From positions 1-64,000 of the forward strand of contig NZ_JAIXTC010000016.1 in NCBI RefSeq assembly GCF_027484365.1: 64,000 nt of DNA. Direction: 5' to 3'. This DNA is from Brevundimonas sp. (lineage in GTDB: Bacteria; Pseudomonadota; Alphaproteobacteria; Caulobacterales; Caulobacteraceae). Under the pieces are notes generated by a model that did not search any database, was not told the origin of the DNA, and worked only from the letters and a program-made list of their open reading frames with translations. Both the position numbers and the translations under genes were made by a program. Of the stretch, positions 1 to 9,189 are shown in pieces; the stretch's first letter is position 1, and each line of letters opens with the position of its first letter.

Positions 1-315
1 AGCGGCGCAAAGCGTGGGGGTCGAAAACGACACAGACCTCACAGGCTGCACGAAGCCCGTCACCGGCCGCTCGCGTGAACCGGTCGCGACGGAGCCCCGG
101 CGCGAGCCGAAAATTCTCAATCGGTCCCCGTAACGCGAAAGCAGGGGGCCTCATCGGTTCCGGGCGACCGCCCGGGCTCCGTCGACTTCCCCGACCCGTT
201 CACAGCGGAAGAGCGACGACGCATGTCTCCTGAGGAGGGGAGGGAGACGGACGAACGATGTTGCGCACGCTGCGGCTGTCATGTAAAACGTGCTTGTCAT
301 TTTGGAGGACGATAA
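1..315. other. Non-coding left edge with upstream region of first gene
   Basis: I see no convincing gene here. The 40 bases before the first gene hold two copies of a TGTCAT motif (ctgtcat at 276-282 and ttgtcat at 294-300) spaced 18 bp apart, and a good ribosome binding site (ggagg at 304-308) ahead of the ATG at 316. The repeated motif on nearly two helical turns could be a regulator site or part of a promoter; this is only a suggestion. Confidence 0.4.
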
Positions 316-834
316 ATGAGCACATGGTTGAAGGCGATGAACCCCGCGAGCCCGATCACGACCGAGGCTGAGGCCGAACGCGCGGCGAAGGCCAGCGCGA
401 TCTCGATCTTCATCGGCGTCGTGGTCGGCCTGGTCAGCCTGGCCTGGACGATGGCCAATCCGGCCGCGATGCAGGACGCCCTTGCGCAATCCGCTGGCGG
501 TGACGCCGAGGTTGCCGCCGGCATGGCCGCCGCCGGCCAGATCGCCCTCTATACTGCCGGGTTCCTGGTGCTGATCCAGCTCATCCTCGGCGTGGTCCAG
601 TGGCGCAATCCGGGCAAGTTTATCGCCATCCTGTTCATCGTCCTCATCGCCCTGGGCATCGCCACGTCCGTCGCCTCGCCCCTGATGACCGCCTCCATGC
701 CGAACGCGCCCGTAACGCCCATGTGGCAGATCGTCCTGTCGGTGGTGATCATGATCATCCAGCTGGTGCTGCACGTCACCGGCCTGAAGGGCATCAAACA
801 GCTGGACCGGATCCAGATGGAGCAGTCGCGCTAG
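316..834 (+). CDS. Small four-helix membrane protein of unknown function
   Basis: 172 residues. I do not recognise a named family. Four hydrophobic stretches fit transmembrane helices at about residues 28-44, 74-93, 100-120 and 134-155, after a polar N-terminus rich in Glu and Ala. No signal peptide and no catalytic motif are visible, so it is predicted to sit in the inner membrane. The start is supported by ggagg eight bases upstream. It converges on tamB and the two stop codons overlap (831-834), so the transcripts meet tail to tail. A pair of TGTCAT motifs lies just upstream and may be regulatory. Confidence 0.75.
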   Translation: MSTWLKAMNPASPITTEAEAERAAKASAISIFIGVVVGLVSLAWTMANPAAMQDALAQSAGGDAEVAAGMAAAGQIALYTAGFLVLIQLILGVVQWRNPGKFIAILFIVLIALGIATSVASPLMTASMPNAPVTPMWQIVLSVVIMIIQLVLHVTGLKGIKQLDRIQMEQSR

Positions 835-3800
835 TCCGCGTCCTCTGAACTGTTGGGCCGTCGGTCCTGCGCTCCGGTTCCCGGAACGCGGGACTGGCGG
901 CGCCAGCGGATCGACAGGGTCGCGTCGCCCTGTCCGCCGAACTCGGAGCTGATGGCCAGGTTCCGGCGCACCTGCCATTCGACATTGACCGCCGCCCCGC
1001 CTTCACCGCCGCCGATGATCTCCAGATAGACATCGTCGGTGATGTAGCGGCCGCCCGCCACCGTCAGGGCCGAGGCCTCGCCGCCGAACGACAGCCGGTC
1101 CAGACCGGCCAGTTCCCTCAGATTCCCGATCACATCGAACCCGCCGCCGCCCGCCAGGGAGGCGACGCCCGCCGCCAGCTGGGCCGCCTCGAACGGCGAC
1201 AGCTGCGACGCCGACCGGCCGAACAGGACCTGGGACAGGATCTCGTCCTGGGGCAGGGCGGGGGCCGAGGTCAGCAGGATCTCCGGCCGCGCCGCCGTCC
1301 CGGTGACCCGGATGGTCGCGGTCAGGGCCGGGTCTTCGCGCACCGCCGACAGGTTCAGCCGGATCCGCGAGGGATCTGTGGACAGGGAGACCGAGCCGCG
1401 ATCGTCGAAGACGAACCGCTTGCCCGCGAACTCATAGTCGCCGCGCACCACGGCCGCGCCGCCGGTCAGGACCGGCTGGGAGACTGTGCCGCGCACCCGG
1501 GCATTGACGCTGAGCAGGACGTTCAGGCCCCGGCCCGCCACCCGCACATTGCCGCCCTGCGAGCGCAGGCGGATGTCCATGCCGACCTGGGGGCCACGGC
1601 TGGGACCGTCGTCGGCTTCGACCGGATCGCCGCCGGGGCGGTTGATCTCGACCACATCCATGCCGACGATGCCGCTCGAACCCGGCGGGTTGGCCTCGAT
1701 CCGGGCCTCGTCGATGGTGATCTCGCCCGCCAGGGTAATCTTGCCGTCTGCGGCCCGGACGACTGTCAACGGACCCGACGCCCGGCCCTCGGCGATCTCG
1801 TTGTCGATGATCTTGAAGCGGGTCAGGTTCAGTTCGAAGTTGGACCCGGAGCCCTCCTTCAGGCCGATGCGGCCGTCGCCGGAGACCGTCCCGCCGGCGC
1901 CGTCGGTGGCGGTGAAGGTCTGGACCAGGGCGGTCGTGTCGTCGAACCGGCTGGCCAGCGTGACGCCGTCGAGCGTCAGACCGATGCCGTTGTCGCGGAA
2001 CCGGCCGTTCTGCAGGTTCAGTCGGCCGGTGATCAGCGGGGCTGCGAGCGTGCCGTTCAACAGGGCGCGGCCATCCACCTGACCGGCCAGGGTCCGTTCA
2101 CCGCCGAAGAAGACGTCCCAGATCGGCTGGATCTGGCCCCGGACCATGACCTCGCCGGACATCGGTCGGGTCCGGGCGATGGCCAGACGCAGCGGCGCAG
2201 CCGAGGACTCGACCGGCAGGGTGATGTCGGCCGTGGCACGGACCGCGTCGGTCCCGGCGGCATTGGCCTGTATGCGGAGGGTGTCGTTGACCAGGGTCGC
2301 GGTGACGGCTCCGTCGACCGACAGGCCCCGGGGCGCATCCACGCTGCGAAGCTGGACCAGGTTGACATTGGCCGACCCGGACAGGTCGTCTCCGGAACCG
2401 CGCAGGGAGATGCGACCGGTCACCCGGCCCCGCAGATCGGGCGCAATGGAGCCCAGTTCGACGCTGGTCAGGTCGGCCTGGACCACGACGGCCTCCGAGT
2501 CCTGACGCAGTTCGCCCAGCAGGATTCCGCCGCCGACCGACAGGTCGACCCGGGCCACGCGGCCGTCTCCGGCCAGGGCGACGACAGCGGGATTGCGCGT
2601 GGTGAAGGCCACGTCGCGCACCCTGCCGGCTCCGTTGAGGGTGACGCTCTGCGCCTCGCCCTGGCGCGAATAGACGCCCGATCCGTCGAAGGAGACGGGC
2701 GTTCCGCCCCCGACATCGGCCTTCAGGGTGAAGGGCAGCCGGTTCAGGGTTCCGCGTCCGTCCAGCTCCAGCGACCGGATCAGATAGGTCGAACCGGCGA
2801 GACGAACGTTGGAGCCGCTGACGTCGAGGATGGCGGTCTCGTCCCCTGCTCCCTCGGTCAGGCGGATACGCCCGTCCGCTGTTCCGGAAGCGAGGAAGGC
2901 GCCGGGGCGGGCCGTGAAGGTCAGGTCCGCGCTCGACGGCCTGTTGCTGGCAAGCGCGACGGCTCCCTGGGCCGTCACGCCTCCGGCATTCAGATCGACA
3001 TCGGTCAGGCGGATGCGGTCGCCGCCGAGGAAGAAGTTCCCCTCAGCGCGGGCCGGGCCGTAGTTCGATCCCGCGGTCATGACGATGCGTCCGTCGGAGG
3101 CGTCCGGGCCCTTGCGGAAACTCAGCACCAGATCGGCGTTTGTCAGGGTCAGGGGGCCGGCGGCGATTCTGCCGAAGGCGGCGGTCAGGTCGACGCGCGG
3201 CTGGGCCAGGGTGCCGGTCAGGGCGCCGTCGCCCGTCATCGCCCCGTCGATGGCGACCGGCCCGACGCCGAATGGACCCTGTGCGTTCCAGTCCAGAGCC
3301 AGACGCAGCCGGCCTTGCGGTTCGATCAGGCCGCGTGCCGAGGCCGTGCCTGCGGCCCCGGTCAGGACGCCCTGTTCGACGGCGATGCGGCTGCCGTCGA
3401 GATTGCCGGTCAGTTGCAGCCGGGGCGTCGGGCCCAGAAGGCGATCCAGTTCGTCCATCCCGGTGGTCAGGCGCCCGCCGCGGCCGTCGAAGGTCAGGAC
3501 CCAGGGCGCGCCGCCGCGGGCCGAGGACGCCTGGATCGGCCCGCCGAATGTTCCTCTGGCGCCGCTCCTGATGCGGCTGACGTCAGTGATGTCGGCCCGC
3601 CCGCGGAAGCCCAGCCCGCCCGTCAGTCCGCGCCCGCCCGATCCGGTCACGGTGAGGGCCTGGCCTCGCACGTCGACCTTCTGAAGCAGGATGGCCCCGT
3701 CGGTCAGCCGCGACGCCTCAAAAGACAGACGAGGCGTCGCACCAAGGAGCGCACCGACGACGCCCTGGCTGTGGCCGCCCCCGACGGCGAGATCTCCCTT

Positions 3801-5129
3801 CAGCCCGATCCGCCCTTTGTCGGCGGAAATGTCGAGCGGTCCGGTGATCGTCCGGGCCGCGTAGCTGGCGAGGTCGGCGTCCGCCAGGCGGAGATCTCCA
3901 TCCAGACTCCAGCGCGCCGCGTCGCCTGTGAAGACGCCGGTATAGGTCGCTGCCCCACCGCTCGTCGCGCCGACGAGCCGGGTCAACGATCCGGTCGAGA
4001 CCGTCAGCGCCACGCCGTCCGGCGCACTTCGGTCGTTGAGACGGATCAGGCCCCGGGCGCTCGATTGAAGGTTCTCCGATGTCAGCCGCCAGGCCATGCC
4101 CTGAACCCCGGCATCGGTCGCGTCCGGCACCGAGGCGAAGCCGAAGCGGGCCGTGCGTCCGATGCGCTGAACGAACGGCTCGAGCAGATCCGATCCGCTG
4201 AAGTCGAAATAGCCGGAGATGCGCGAACCTTCCGGCCCGTAGCGGCCTCGTACCGTCAGGGGCGTGAAGTCGCCGGTCCGCACCGTGGCGTTGACGATGT
4301 CGCCGTTGACCAGGGCCGAGGCGAAGAAGGGTTGATCCGGTGAATAGCCGAGGGATCCGGCCAGCGGCCCGCCCTGGGCCTCGCTGGCCCTCAGGTTCAG
4401 ACGCAGGTCCTCAGGCCTCGAGCCGATTGTGGCGGCGGCCTGCAGGAAGTCGCCCGGCCGGTTCAGGCTGTAGGCGGCGACGTTCGCGACCTTGTCTCCG
4501 CTGCGGGGGACCAGAGCGTCGCCGGTCAGTCGCCATCGACCATACTCCTGCGAGAACCCTTCCAGCAGTTCGATGTCGGCCGCGAATTTATCGATATCGA
4601 CGCTGATCGGCATCGGCTTTGGAGGCTTGCCGTCCGGCGGATCCAGTTCCGGGCGACGCAACAGGCGGATCGATTTCGCCGTGATATCCGTGGCGTGGAA
4701 ACGGCGGGCGAGCAGTGGCCAGTAGCTCCAGTCCACCCGGACATCGCGGGCCTCCAGCCAGACGCCCTTCTCATCGGTGATGGTGACGCGGGACAGGGTG
4801 AAATCATCGAACAGGTCGCCTTGCAGACCTTCCACGTTGATGCGTCCATATCGGGAGATTTTCTTTCCGGCGACGAAGCTGGTGACCAGTTCCCGCCCCG
4901 GTCCGGACACCAGATAGATCCGGCCGCCGAAGACGAGGATCAGGGTCAGGGCGATCAGGCCCATCAGGGCGAATCCGCCGAAGAAGCCGATGGCCTGCAG
5001 CCGGGTGCGTCGCCGCCTTTCGGTCTTGGCGGGGGTTTCGACGGCTGTTTCCGGCGGGACCGCCTCGACCGCGCGCTTCTTGCGCGGGGTAGGCAGGCGA
5101 CGGGGTGGCTTGGGGGTCGGATCGGTCAA
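831..5129 (-). CDS. tamB: Translocation and assembly module inner-membrane protein TamB
   Basis: 1432 residues. TamB is anchored in the inner membrane and spans the periplasm as a long beta-rich groove; with TamA it supports outer-membrane protein assembly and lipid traffic between the membranes. Visible here: a basic, proline-rich cytoplasmic start, one membrane helix at about residues 45-67, then over 1300 residues of repetitive beta-strand-type sequence rich in Gly, Asp and Leu without catalytic motifs. The last ~350 residues have the DUF490/TamB character (LLTSAPALPQDEILSQVLFG and a strand-rich end finishing in WRRQSRVPG). Length fits the family. The ATG overlaps the tamA stop by four bases (ATGA), so the pair is translationally coupled in the order tamA-tamB. 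Confidence 0.93.
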   Translation of the reverse strand: MTDPTPKPPRRLPTPRKKRAVEAVPPETAVETPAKTERRRRTRLQAIGFFGGFALMGLIALTLILVFGGRIYLVSGPGRELVTSFVAGKKISRYGRINVEGLQGDLFDDFTLSRVTITDEKGVWLEARDVRVDWSYWPLLARRFHATDITAKSIRLLRRPELDPPDGKPPKPMPISVDIDKFAADIELLEGFSQEYGRWRLTGDALVPRSGDKVANVAAYSLNRPGDFLQAAATIGSRPEDLRLNLRASEAQGGPLAGSLGYSPDQPFFASALVNGDIVNATVRTGDFTPLTVRGRYGPEGSRISGYFDFSGSDLLEPFVQRIGRTARFGFASVPDATDAGVQGMAWRLTSENLQSSARGLIRLNDRSAPDGVALTVSTGSLTRLVGATSGGAATYTGVFTGDAARWSLDGDLRLADADLASYAARTITGPLDISADKGRIGLKGDLAVGGGHSQGVVGALLGATPRLSFEASRLTDGAILLQKVDVRGQALTVTGSGGRGLTGGLGFRGRADITDVSRIRSGARGTFGGPIQASSARGGAPWVLTFDGRGGRLTTGMDELDRLLGPTPRLQLTGNLDGSRIAVEQGVLTGAAGTASARGLIEPQGRLRLALDWNAQGPFGVGPVAIDGAMTGDGALTGTLAQPRVDLTAAFGRIAAGPLTLTNADLVLSFRKGPDASDGRIVMTAGSNYGPARAEGNFFLGGDRIRLTDVDLNAGGVTAQGAVALASNRPSSADLTFTARPGAFLASGTADGRIRLTEGAGDETAILDVSGSNVRLAGSTYLIRSLELDGRGTLNRLPFTLKADVGGGTPVSFDGSGVYSRQGEAQSVTLNGAGRVRDVAFTTRNPAVVALAGDGRVARVDLSVGGGILLGELRQDSEAVVVQADLTSVELGSIAPDLRGRVTGRISLRGSGDDLSGSANVNLVQLRSVDAPRGLSVDGAVTATLVNDTLRIQANAAGTDAVRATADITLPVESSAAPLRLAIARTRPMSGEVMVRGQIQPIWDVFFGGERTLAGQVDGRALLNGTLAAPLITGRLNLQNGRFRDNGIGLTLDGVTLASRFDDTTALVQTFTATDGAGGTVSGDGRIGLKEGSGSNFELNLTRFKIIDNEIAEGRASGPLTVVRAADGKITLAGEITIDEARIEANPPGSSGIVGMDVVEINRPGGDPVEADDGPSRGPQVGMDIRLRSQGGNVRVAGRGLNVLLSVNARVRGTVSQPVLTGGAAVVRGDYEFAGKRFVFDDRGSVSLSTDPSRIRLNLSAVREDPALTATIRVTGTAARPEILLTSAPALPQDEILSQVLFGRSASQLSPFEAAQLAAGVASLAGGGGFDVIGNLRELAGLDRLSFGGEASALTVAGGRYITDDVYLEIIGGGEGGAAVNVEWQVRRNLAISSEFGGQGDATLSIRWRRQSRVPGTGAQDRRPNSSEDAD

Positions 5130-6943
5130 AACGCCTGGCCGATGCTGACATAGACCTGGAAGCTGGCGTCGCCTTCACGCTTTTCCAGCGGGAAGGCGAT
5201 ATCGGCGCGGATCGGGCCGAAGGACAGGTTGTAGCGGGCGCCGACGCCGACGGCGTAGCGCAGGTTGGAGAAGTCGGGCGTCTCGTCGAAACCGATCGCG
5301 CCGGCGTCCACAAAGCCGACGACGCCGAAACCCTTGCCCACGTCGTGACGGACTTCAGCCGAGACCTCGAACAGGGAGATGCCGCCGCGCGGCGTATTGT
5401 CGGGCAGGCGCGGACCGACGCCCTGGTATTCATAGCCGCGCACAGAGCCGCCGCCGCCGGAATAGAAGAGACGGTCCGACGGCACGCTGAGCTCGCTGCC
5501 GCCGATGATCGATCCGAGCCGCATGCGGCCGGCGATTACGGTGCGGGCGTTGTCCTGAACCGGCATATAGGCCGTGCCCTGGGCCTCCGTGCGCAGGAAC
5601 AGGATGGTGTCCTCGCCGGTCACCGCGGTCGGTTGAACGTTCAGCGTCATCCGCCAACCGGTGGTGGGGTTCAACGGATCGTTCGACTGGTCGATATAGG
5701 CGCTTCCGCGGCCGGTCAGGATGGCCAGATCGCGGTCGAAGCTGATCGGCGCCTGGGTGACCGGATCGAACCGGTTCTCGCTATACCGGCCAGCGTCCAG
5801 ACCGACGCCGTAGCTGTAGTATGAGGTCTTTCCAAGTCGCTGACGCAGGTCGGCGGACAGGACGGCGGCGGTCCGGCGATAGGCGTCAGTGTCCTCGTTT
5901 ACCACGGCGGCGGACAGGGCCAGTGTCTCGCCCGGCGTCCGCCAGTGCGGCAGGCTGAGGTCGGCCCCGATGCGGCTGTCGATATTCGCGAGCCTGGCCT
6001 GGAAGCGCAGGGTGTCTGCGCGGCCGAAGCGGTTGTACCATGTCCATAATCCTTCGACGCCCGAGCCATCGGCGGTCGAGAAGGTGGCGCCCGCCTCCAG
6101 TATGCGGCGTGGCCGGTCGGTCAGGGTGATCACCACCGGTCGGTTGCCTGCCGGCGTCGTCTGGTCCGCAGCCGTCAGGGCCACCGCAACACCGTCGTAG
6201 ACGCCGGTCTCCAGCAATCTTCGCTCAAGCTCGGCGACCAGTTCGGGATCGTAGCGCTGACCCTCGTTCCAGGGCGCGAGGCCCATGACCCACTCCGGAT
6301 TCGTCGGGCCCCTCGTCTCGACCCGCACGCCGTCGAGACGGACCAGGGGGCCGGAGTTTATGTTGAAGGTCGGGGCGACGGTCAGGGCAGCATGGTCGAC
6401 GACAACACGGCGCGGCTCTGTCGCGGCGTCCGGGTATCCATCGCGCGCCAGGCGGGCGATGACCCGGCCCTCAGCGGCGATGACGTCGGCGGCCCGACCT
6501 GGACTTCCGGGTGCGAGTCCGGTTTCCGCCAAGGCTGTGCGGATGACCTCCGGCTCCGGTTCCGGTGCGACCCAACGGATCGCCGGATCTGCGAGCACGA
6601 ACCGGGGACCGGGCGTAATCTCCACGATTGCGACCGGATTGTCCTCGCCTTCGACGATATCCGCCAGAATTGGCTGGTAGTAGCCTTCAGACCGCAGAAG
6701 GGCCTCGGCCGAGGCCATGGCGGCCCTGGCCCTTCGGCGAGCGTCGAAGCCATTGGTCGGCGGCCCGTCAGTCTCGCCGATCGCGCGGACCAGGGCTGCG
6801 CGGAGTTCGGCGCCGAGATCGCCTCGAATCTGGGCGCGGGCATCAGCAGCAGCCGCGTCGCCGACACCTGTTGCGCCCAAGCCCAAAACCACCGCGACGA
6901 GCGCGGCGGAGATGTGGCGGAAGGAAGAAGACCTCGACGTCAA
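5126..6943 (-). CDS. tamA: Outer-membrane assembly protein TamA (BamA/Omp85 family)
   Basis: 605 residues. Outer-membrane barrel partner of TamB. The N-terminus is a signal peptide (hydrophobic HISAALVAVVLGLGATGVGDAAAA). Residues ~45-270 hold POTRA-type repeats (GYYQPILADIVEG, the TFNINSGPLVRLDGV strand, LLETGVYDGVAVAL), and the rest is a 16-strand-type Omp85 barrel. The barrel ends with the family signature SGGGGSVRGYEYQGVGP and a C-terminal strand ending in Phe (VSIGQAF), as expected for Bam-dependent insertion. The start is a TTG at 6943 preceded by AGGG; no ATG upstream gives a better signal peptide. It is the first gene of the tamA-tamB operon; the small lipoprotein gene at 7035-7292 lies upstream on the same strand and may join it. 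Confidence 0.92.
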   Translation of the reverse strand: MTSRSSSFRHISAALVAVVLGLGATGVGDAAAADARAQIRGDLGAELRAALVRAIGETDGPPTNGFDARRRARAAMASAEALLRSEGYYQPILADIVEGEDNPVAIVEITPGPRFVLADPAIRWVAPEPEPEVIRTALAETGLAPGSPGRAADVIAAEGRVIARLARDGYPDAATEPRRVVVDHAALTVAPTFNINSGPLVRLDGVRVETRGPTNPEWVMGLAPWNEGQRYDPELVAELERRLLETGVYDGVAVALTAADQTTPAGNRPVVITLTDRPRRILEAGATFSTADGSGVEGLWTWYNRFGRADTLRFQARLANIDSRIGADLSLPHWRTPGETLALSAAVVNEDTDAYRRTAAVLSADLRQRLGKTSYYSYGVGLDAGRYSENRFDPVTQAPISFDRDLAILTGRGSAYIDQSNDPLNPTTGWRMTLNVQPTAVTGEDTILFLRTEAQGTAYMPVQDNARTVIAGRMRLGSIIGGSELSVPSDRLFYSGGGGSVRGYEYQGVGPRLPDNTPRGGISLFEVSAEVRHDVGKGFGVVGFVDAGAIGFDETPDFSNLRYAVGVGARYNLSFGPIRADIAFPLEKREGDASFQVYVSIGQAF

Positions 6944-7034
6944 TATGCAACCCTGATCGGCGACCTGTTCCGAACCGGACCAGGTTCGCCAGAGGCCCCC
7001 CTCAATCAGCGAATCGGAACCACCTGAGGGCCGA

Positions 7035-7292
7035 TCAATAGAACAGGGTTTCGCTCTCTGGCTTCACCGTCTCTTCAGAGGATCGCTGTTCGGGCGGCAG
7101 GGTGGAGGCCGGCGGAACATCGGTCGCAGCCGCCGCATCTGCGGCAGCAACGGCCTGATCGGTCGCAGCAGGTGCGACGGGCGCCTCGATCGGTGGTGGC
7201 GCGGTCTCGGCCTGCCGGGCCGACGGGTCTTCGCAGCCGGTTACAACCAGACCCGCGGCGCCCAGAGCCGCCAACAACATCAAACGCTTCAT
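7035..7292 (-). CDS. Small Ala/Pro-rich lipoprotein, unknown function
   Basis: 85 residues. The N-terminus is a lipoprotein signal (MKRLMLLAALGAAGL, then VVTGC) with Cys20 as the lipid-modified residue. The mature part is low complexity, rich in Ala, Pro, Thr and Glu, with no recognisable domain, and ends PESETLFY. GGGGGAG precedes the ATG at good spacing. It lies 91 bases upstream of tamA on the same strand, so co-transcription with tamAB is possible but not shown. A role as a flexible envelope lipoprotein is the most that can be said. Confidence 0.75.
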   Translation of the reverse strand: MKRLMLLAALGAAGLVVTGCEDPSARQAETAPPPIEAPVAPAATDQAVAAADAAAATDVPPASTLPPEQRSSEETVKPESETLFY

Positions 7293-7449
7293 TCAAGATC
7301 TCCCCCGCAGTGCAACGTAGATACGCGCCGTGAACAGGCCCGTTCCATAACCTGTCCCACGTTGCTGGTCACGCTGGATCAACAGCGTTCTGGCAACCAA
7401 TCCTTTGTCTATTGGTGCGACACTCCAGTTGATGGGAGAGGGCTCAAGA

Positions 7450-9189
7450 ATGCTGGCGAACGGCTATGCCATGATCGCCCAGGTGCGTTTCCGCGAACTG
7501 AAGACGCGGATCGGCCTGGCGGCGTTCATCGCCGTGACTGCGTGGTTCATGACGCACACCTTGTGGTCGGCCGTTTGGTTCGGGGCTGTCGTGGCGACGC
7601 AGGCGCTGGACTGGATTGTCTTTCGACCGCTCCGCAAGCGGCCCGACATTGAGCCGTCGCTTGGTTACAAGATCGCCCTGTGCGCCACGGCCTCAGTGAA
7701 CGTAGTCATCTATTCCGGTATCGCCGCCTATCTGTGGACGGCCGGCGGGGATGCGGGACGCCTGTTCGCCACCGTCCAGGTCGCGGGGGGCTTGCTGCAC
7801 GTCAGTCTGCACATGCACCACGTGCGGCCGCTGCTGTTGGCGGCGGTCATCCCCCACAGCCTGTATTTCCTCGGCATGCCGGTGGTCGGCGCGATCGTCG
7901 ACGGCAAGCCGCAAGAAATGCTGATCGCGGTGGGCGGACTTCTCTACATGATGCATCTGATCGTGGCTGTCCGGCAGAGTTCGATGACCACGACGGCATT
8001 GCAGACCGCCAATGCCGAGGCCCGGCGCGAACGTCAGAAGGCCGAGGTCGCCAGTGCGGCCAAGTCGGAGTTTCTCGCCGTCATCAGCCATGAAATCCGC
8101 ACTCCGATGAATGCTGTGATCTCGGCGGCGAACCTGCTGCGCCGAACGCGGCTGGATCGTGAGCAGCGTGAGCATGTGTCGATGTTGCTCGACGGCGGCG
8201 ATGTGCTGGTCGGTCTGCTGAACGACGTGCTCGACCTGTCGAAGATCGAGGCGGGCAAGATGACGCTGGAATCCTCGGTGATGGACCTGCGTGAGAAGCT
8301 GGGCTCGCTTGGCCGACTCTGGGGACCCAAGGCCGAAGCCAAAGGCGTCCGGCTGAAGATCGAGATCGAGCCTGACGTACCGGACTGCGTGCGCACCGAT
8401 CCACTGCGCCTGCAGCAAATGCTGTTCAATCTCCTGTCCAACGCCGTGAAATTCACGGACGAAGGTTCGATCGCTGTGTCGGTGGACTGGAGCGCCGAAG
8501 ACAGCCGCCTGACCATCGCTGTGGTCGATACCGGCTGTGGCATTCCGGCGGACCGCCTTGCGGGCATCTTCGACAGTTTCGAGCAGGTCGATGCCGGCAC
8601 GACCCGGAAGTACGGCGGCACCGGCCTGGGGCTCGCGATCAGCCGGCGTCTGGCGGAAATCATGGGCGGTAGCCTGACCGCAGACAGTGTCGAGGATCAG
8701 GGTTCGACCTTCGTGCTGACCCTGCCGATGGAACCGGTGGCCAAGCCGGCGGCCGAGACCCGTCGTCGGGCTGCGCCGCAGGCCGGGCTGCAGGGCAAGG
8801 TGATTCTGGCCGCGGACGACCATGCGGTGAACCGCCGTATCCTGTCGTTGCTGCTCGAACCGCACGGCTGCACCATTCTGTTGGTCGAAAACGGTGCCGA
8901 GGCGGTGGCGGCGGCAAGGACCCAGCGGTTCGACGCCATCCTTATGGACATGCAGATGCCGGTGATGGACGGGCTGGAAGCCTCTGCCCAGATCCGGGCC
9001 GGCGGCCTGAACCGACGCACGCCGCTGATCGCCCTGACCGCCAACGCCATGGATGTGCACCGCGCCGCCTGGGACGCGACCGGTGTGTACGCCTTCCTGA
9101 CCAAGCCGATCGATCCTGCGCTGCTGGCCGCGACTCTCGCGGAAGCCTGCGCCCAGGCCGTCGACGAAGAGGAAGCCCAGATGGTCTAG
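7450..9189 (+). CDS. Membrane hybrid sensor histidine kinase with receiver domain
   Basis: 579 residues. Hydrophobic helices fill residues ~20-165 (about six membrane segments, with no large periplasmic loop), so the sensor is embedded in the membrane. Then come a short coiled region, a HisKA domain with phospho-accepting His214 in SHEIRTPMN, an HATPase domain (N box LLSNAVKFTDEG, G1 DTGCGIP, G2 KYGGTGLGLAIS), and a C-terminal receiver with phospho-accepting Asp500 in LMDMQMPVMDG and the conserved Lys in FLTKPID. I place the start at ATG 7450, which has GGAGAGGG at good spacing; an open frame extends to a TTG at 7405. No cognate response regulator is adjacent, so it is an orphan kinase feeding an unlinked phosphorelay. 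The stop overlaps the convergent racemase gene by four bases. Confidence 0.9.
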   Translation: MLANGYAMIAQVRFRELKTRIGLAAFIAVTAWFMTHTLWSAVWFGAVVATQALDWIVFRPLRKRPDIEPSLGYKIALCATASVNVVIYSGIAAYLWTAGGDAGRLFATVQVAGGLLHVSLHMHHVRPLLLAAVIPHSLYFLGMPVVGAIVDGKPQEMLIAVGGLLYMMHLIVAVRQSSMTTTALQTANAEARRERQKAEVASAAKSEFLAVISHEIRTPMNAVISAANLLRRTRLDREQREHVSMLLDGGDVLVGLLNDVLDLSKIEAGKMTLESSVMDLREKLGSLGRLWGPKAEAKGVRLKIEIEPDVPDCVRTDPLRLQQMLFNLLSNAVKFTDEGSIAVSVDWSAEDSRLTIAVVDTGCGIPADRLAGIFDSFEQVDAGTTRKYGGTGLGLAISRRLAEIMGGSLTADSVEDQGSTFVLTLPMEPVAKPAAETRRRAAPQAGLQGKVILAADDHAVNRRILSLLLEPHGCTILLVENGAEAVAAARTQRFDAILMDMQMPVMDGLEASAQIRAGGLNRRTPLIALTANAMDVHRAAWDATGVYAFLTKPIDPALLAATLAEACAQAVDEEEAQMV

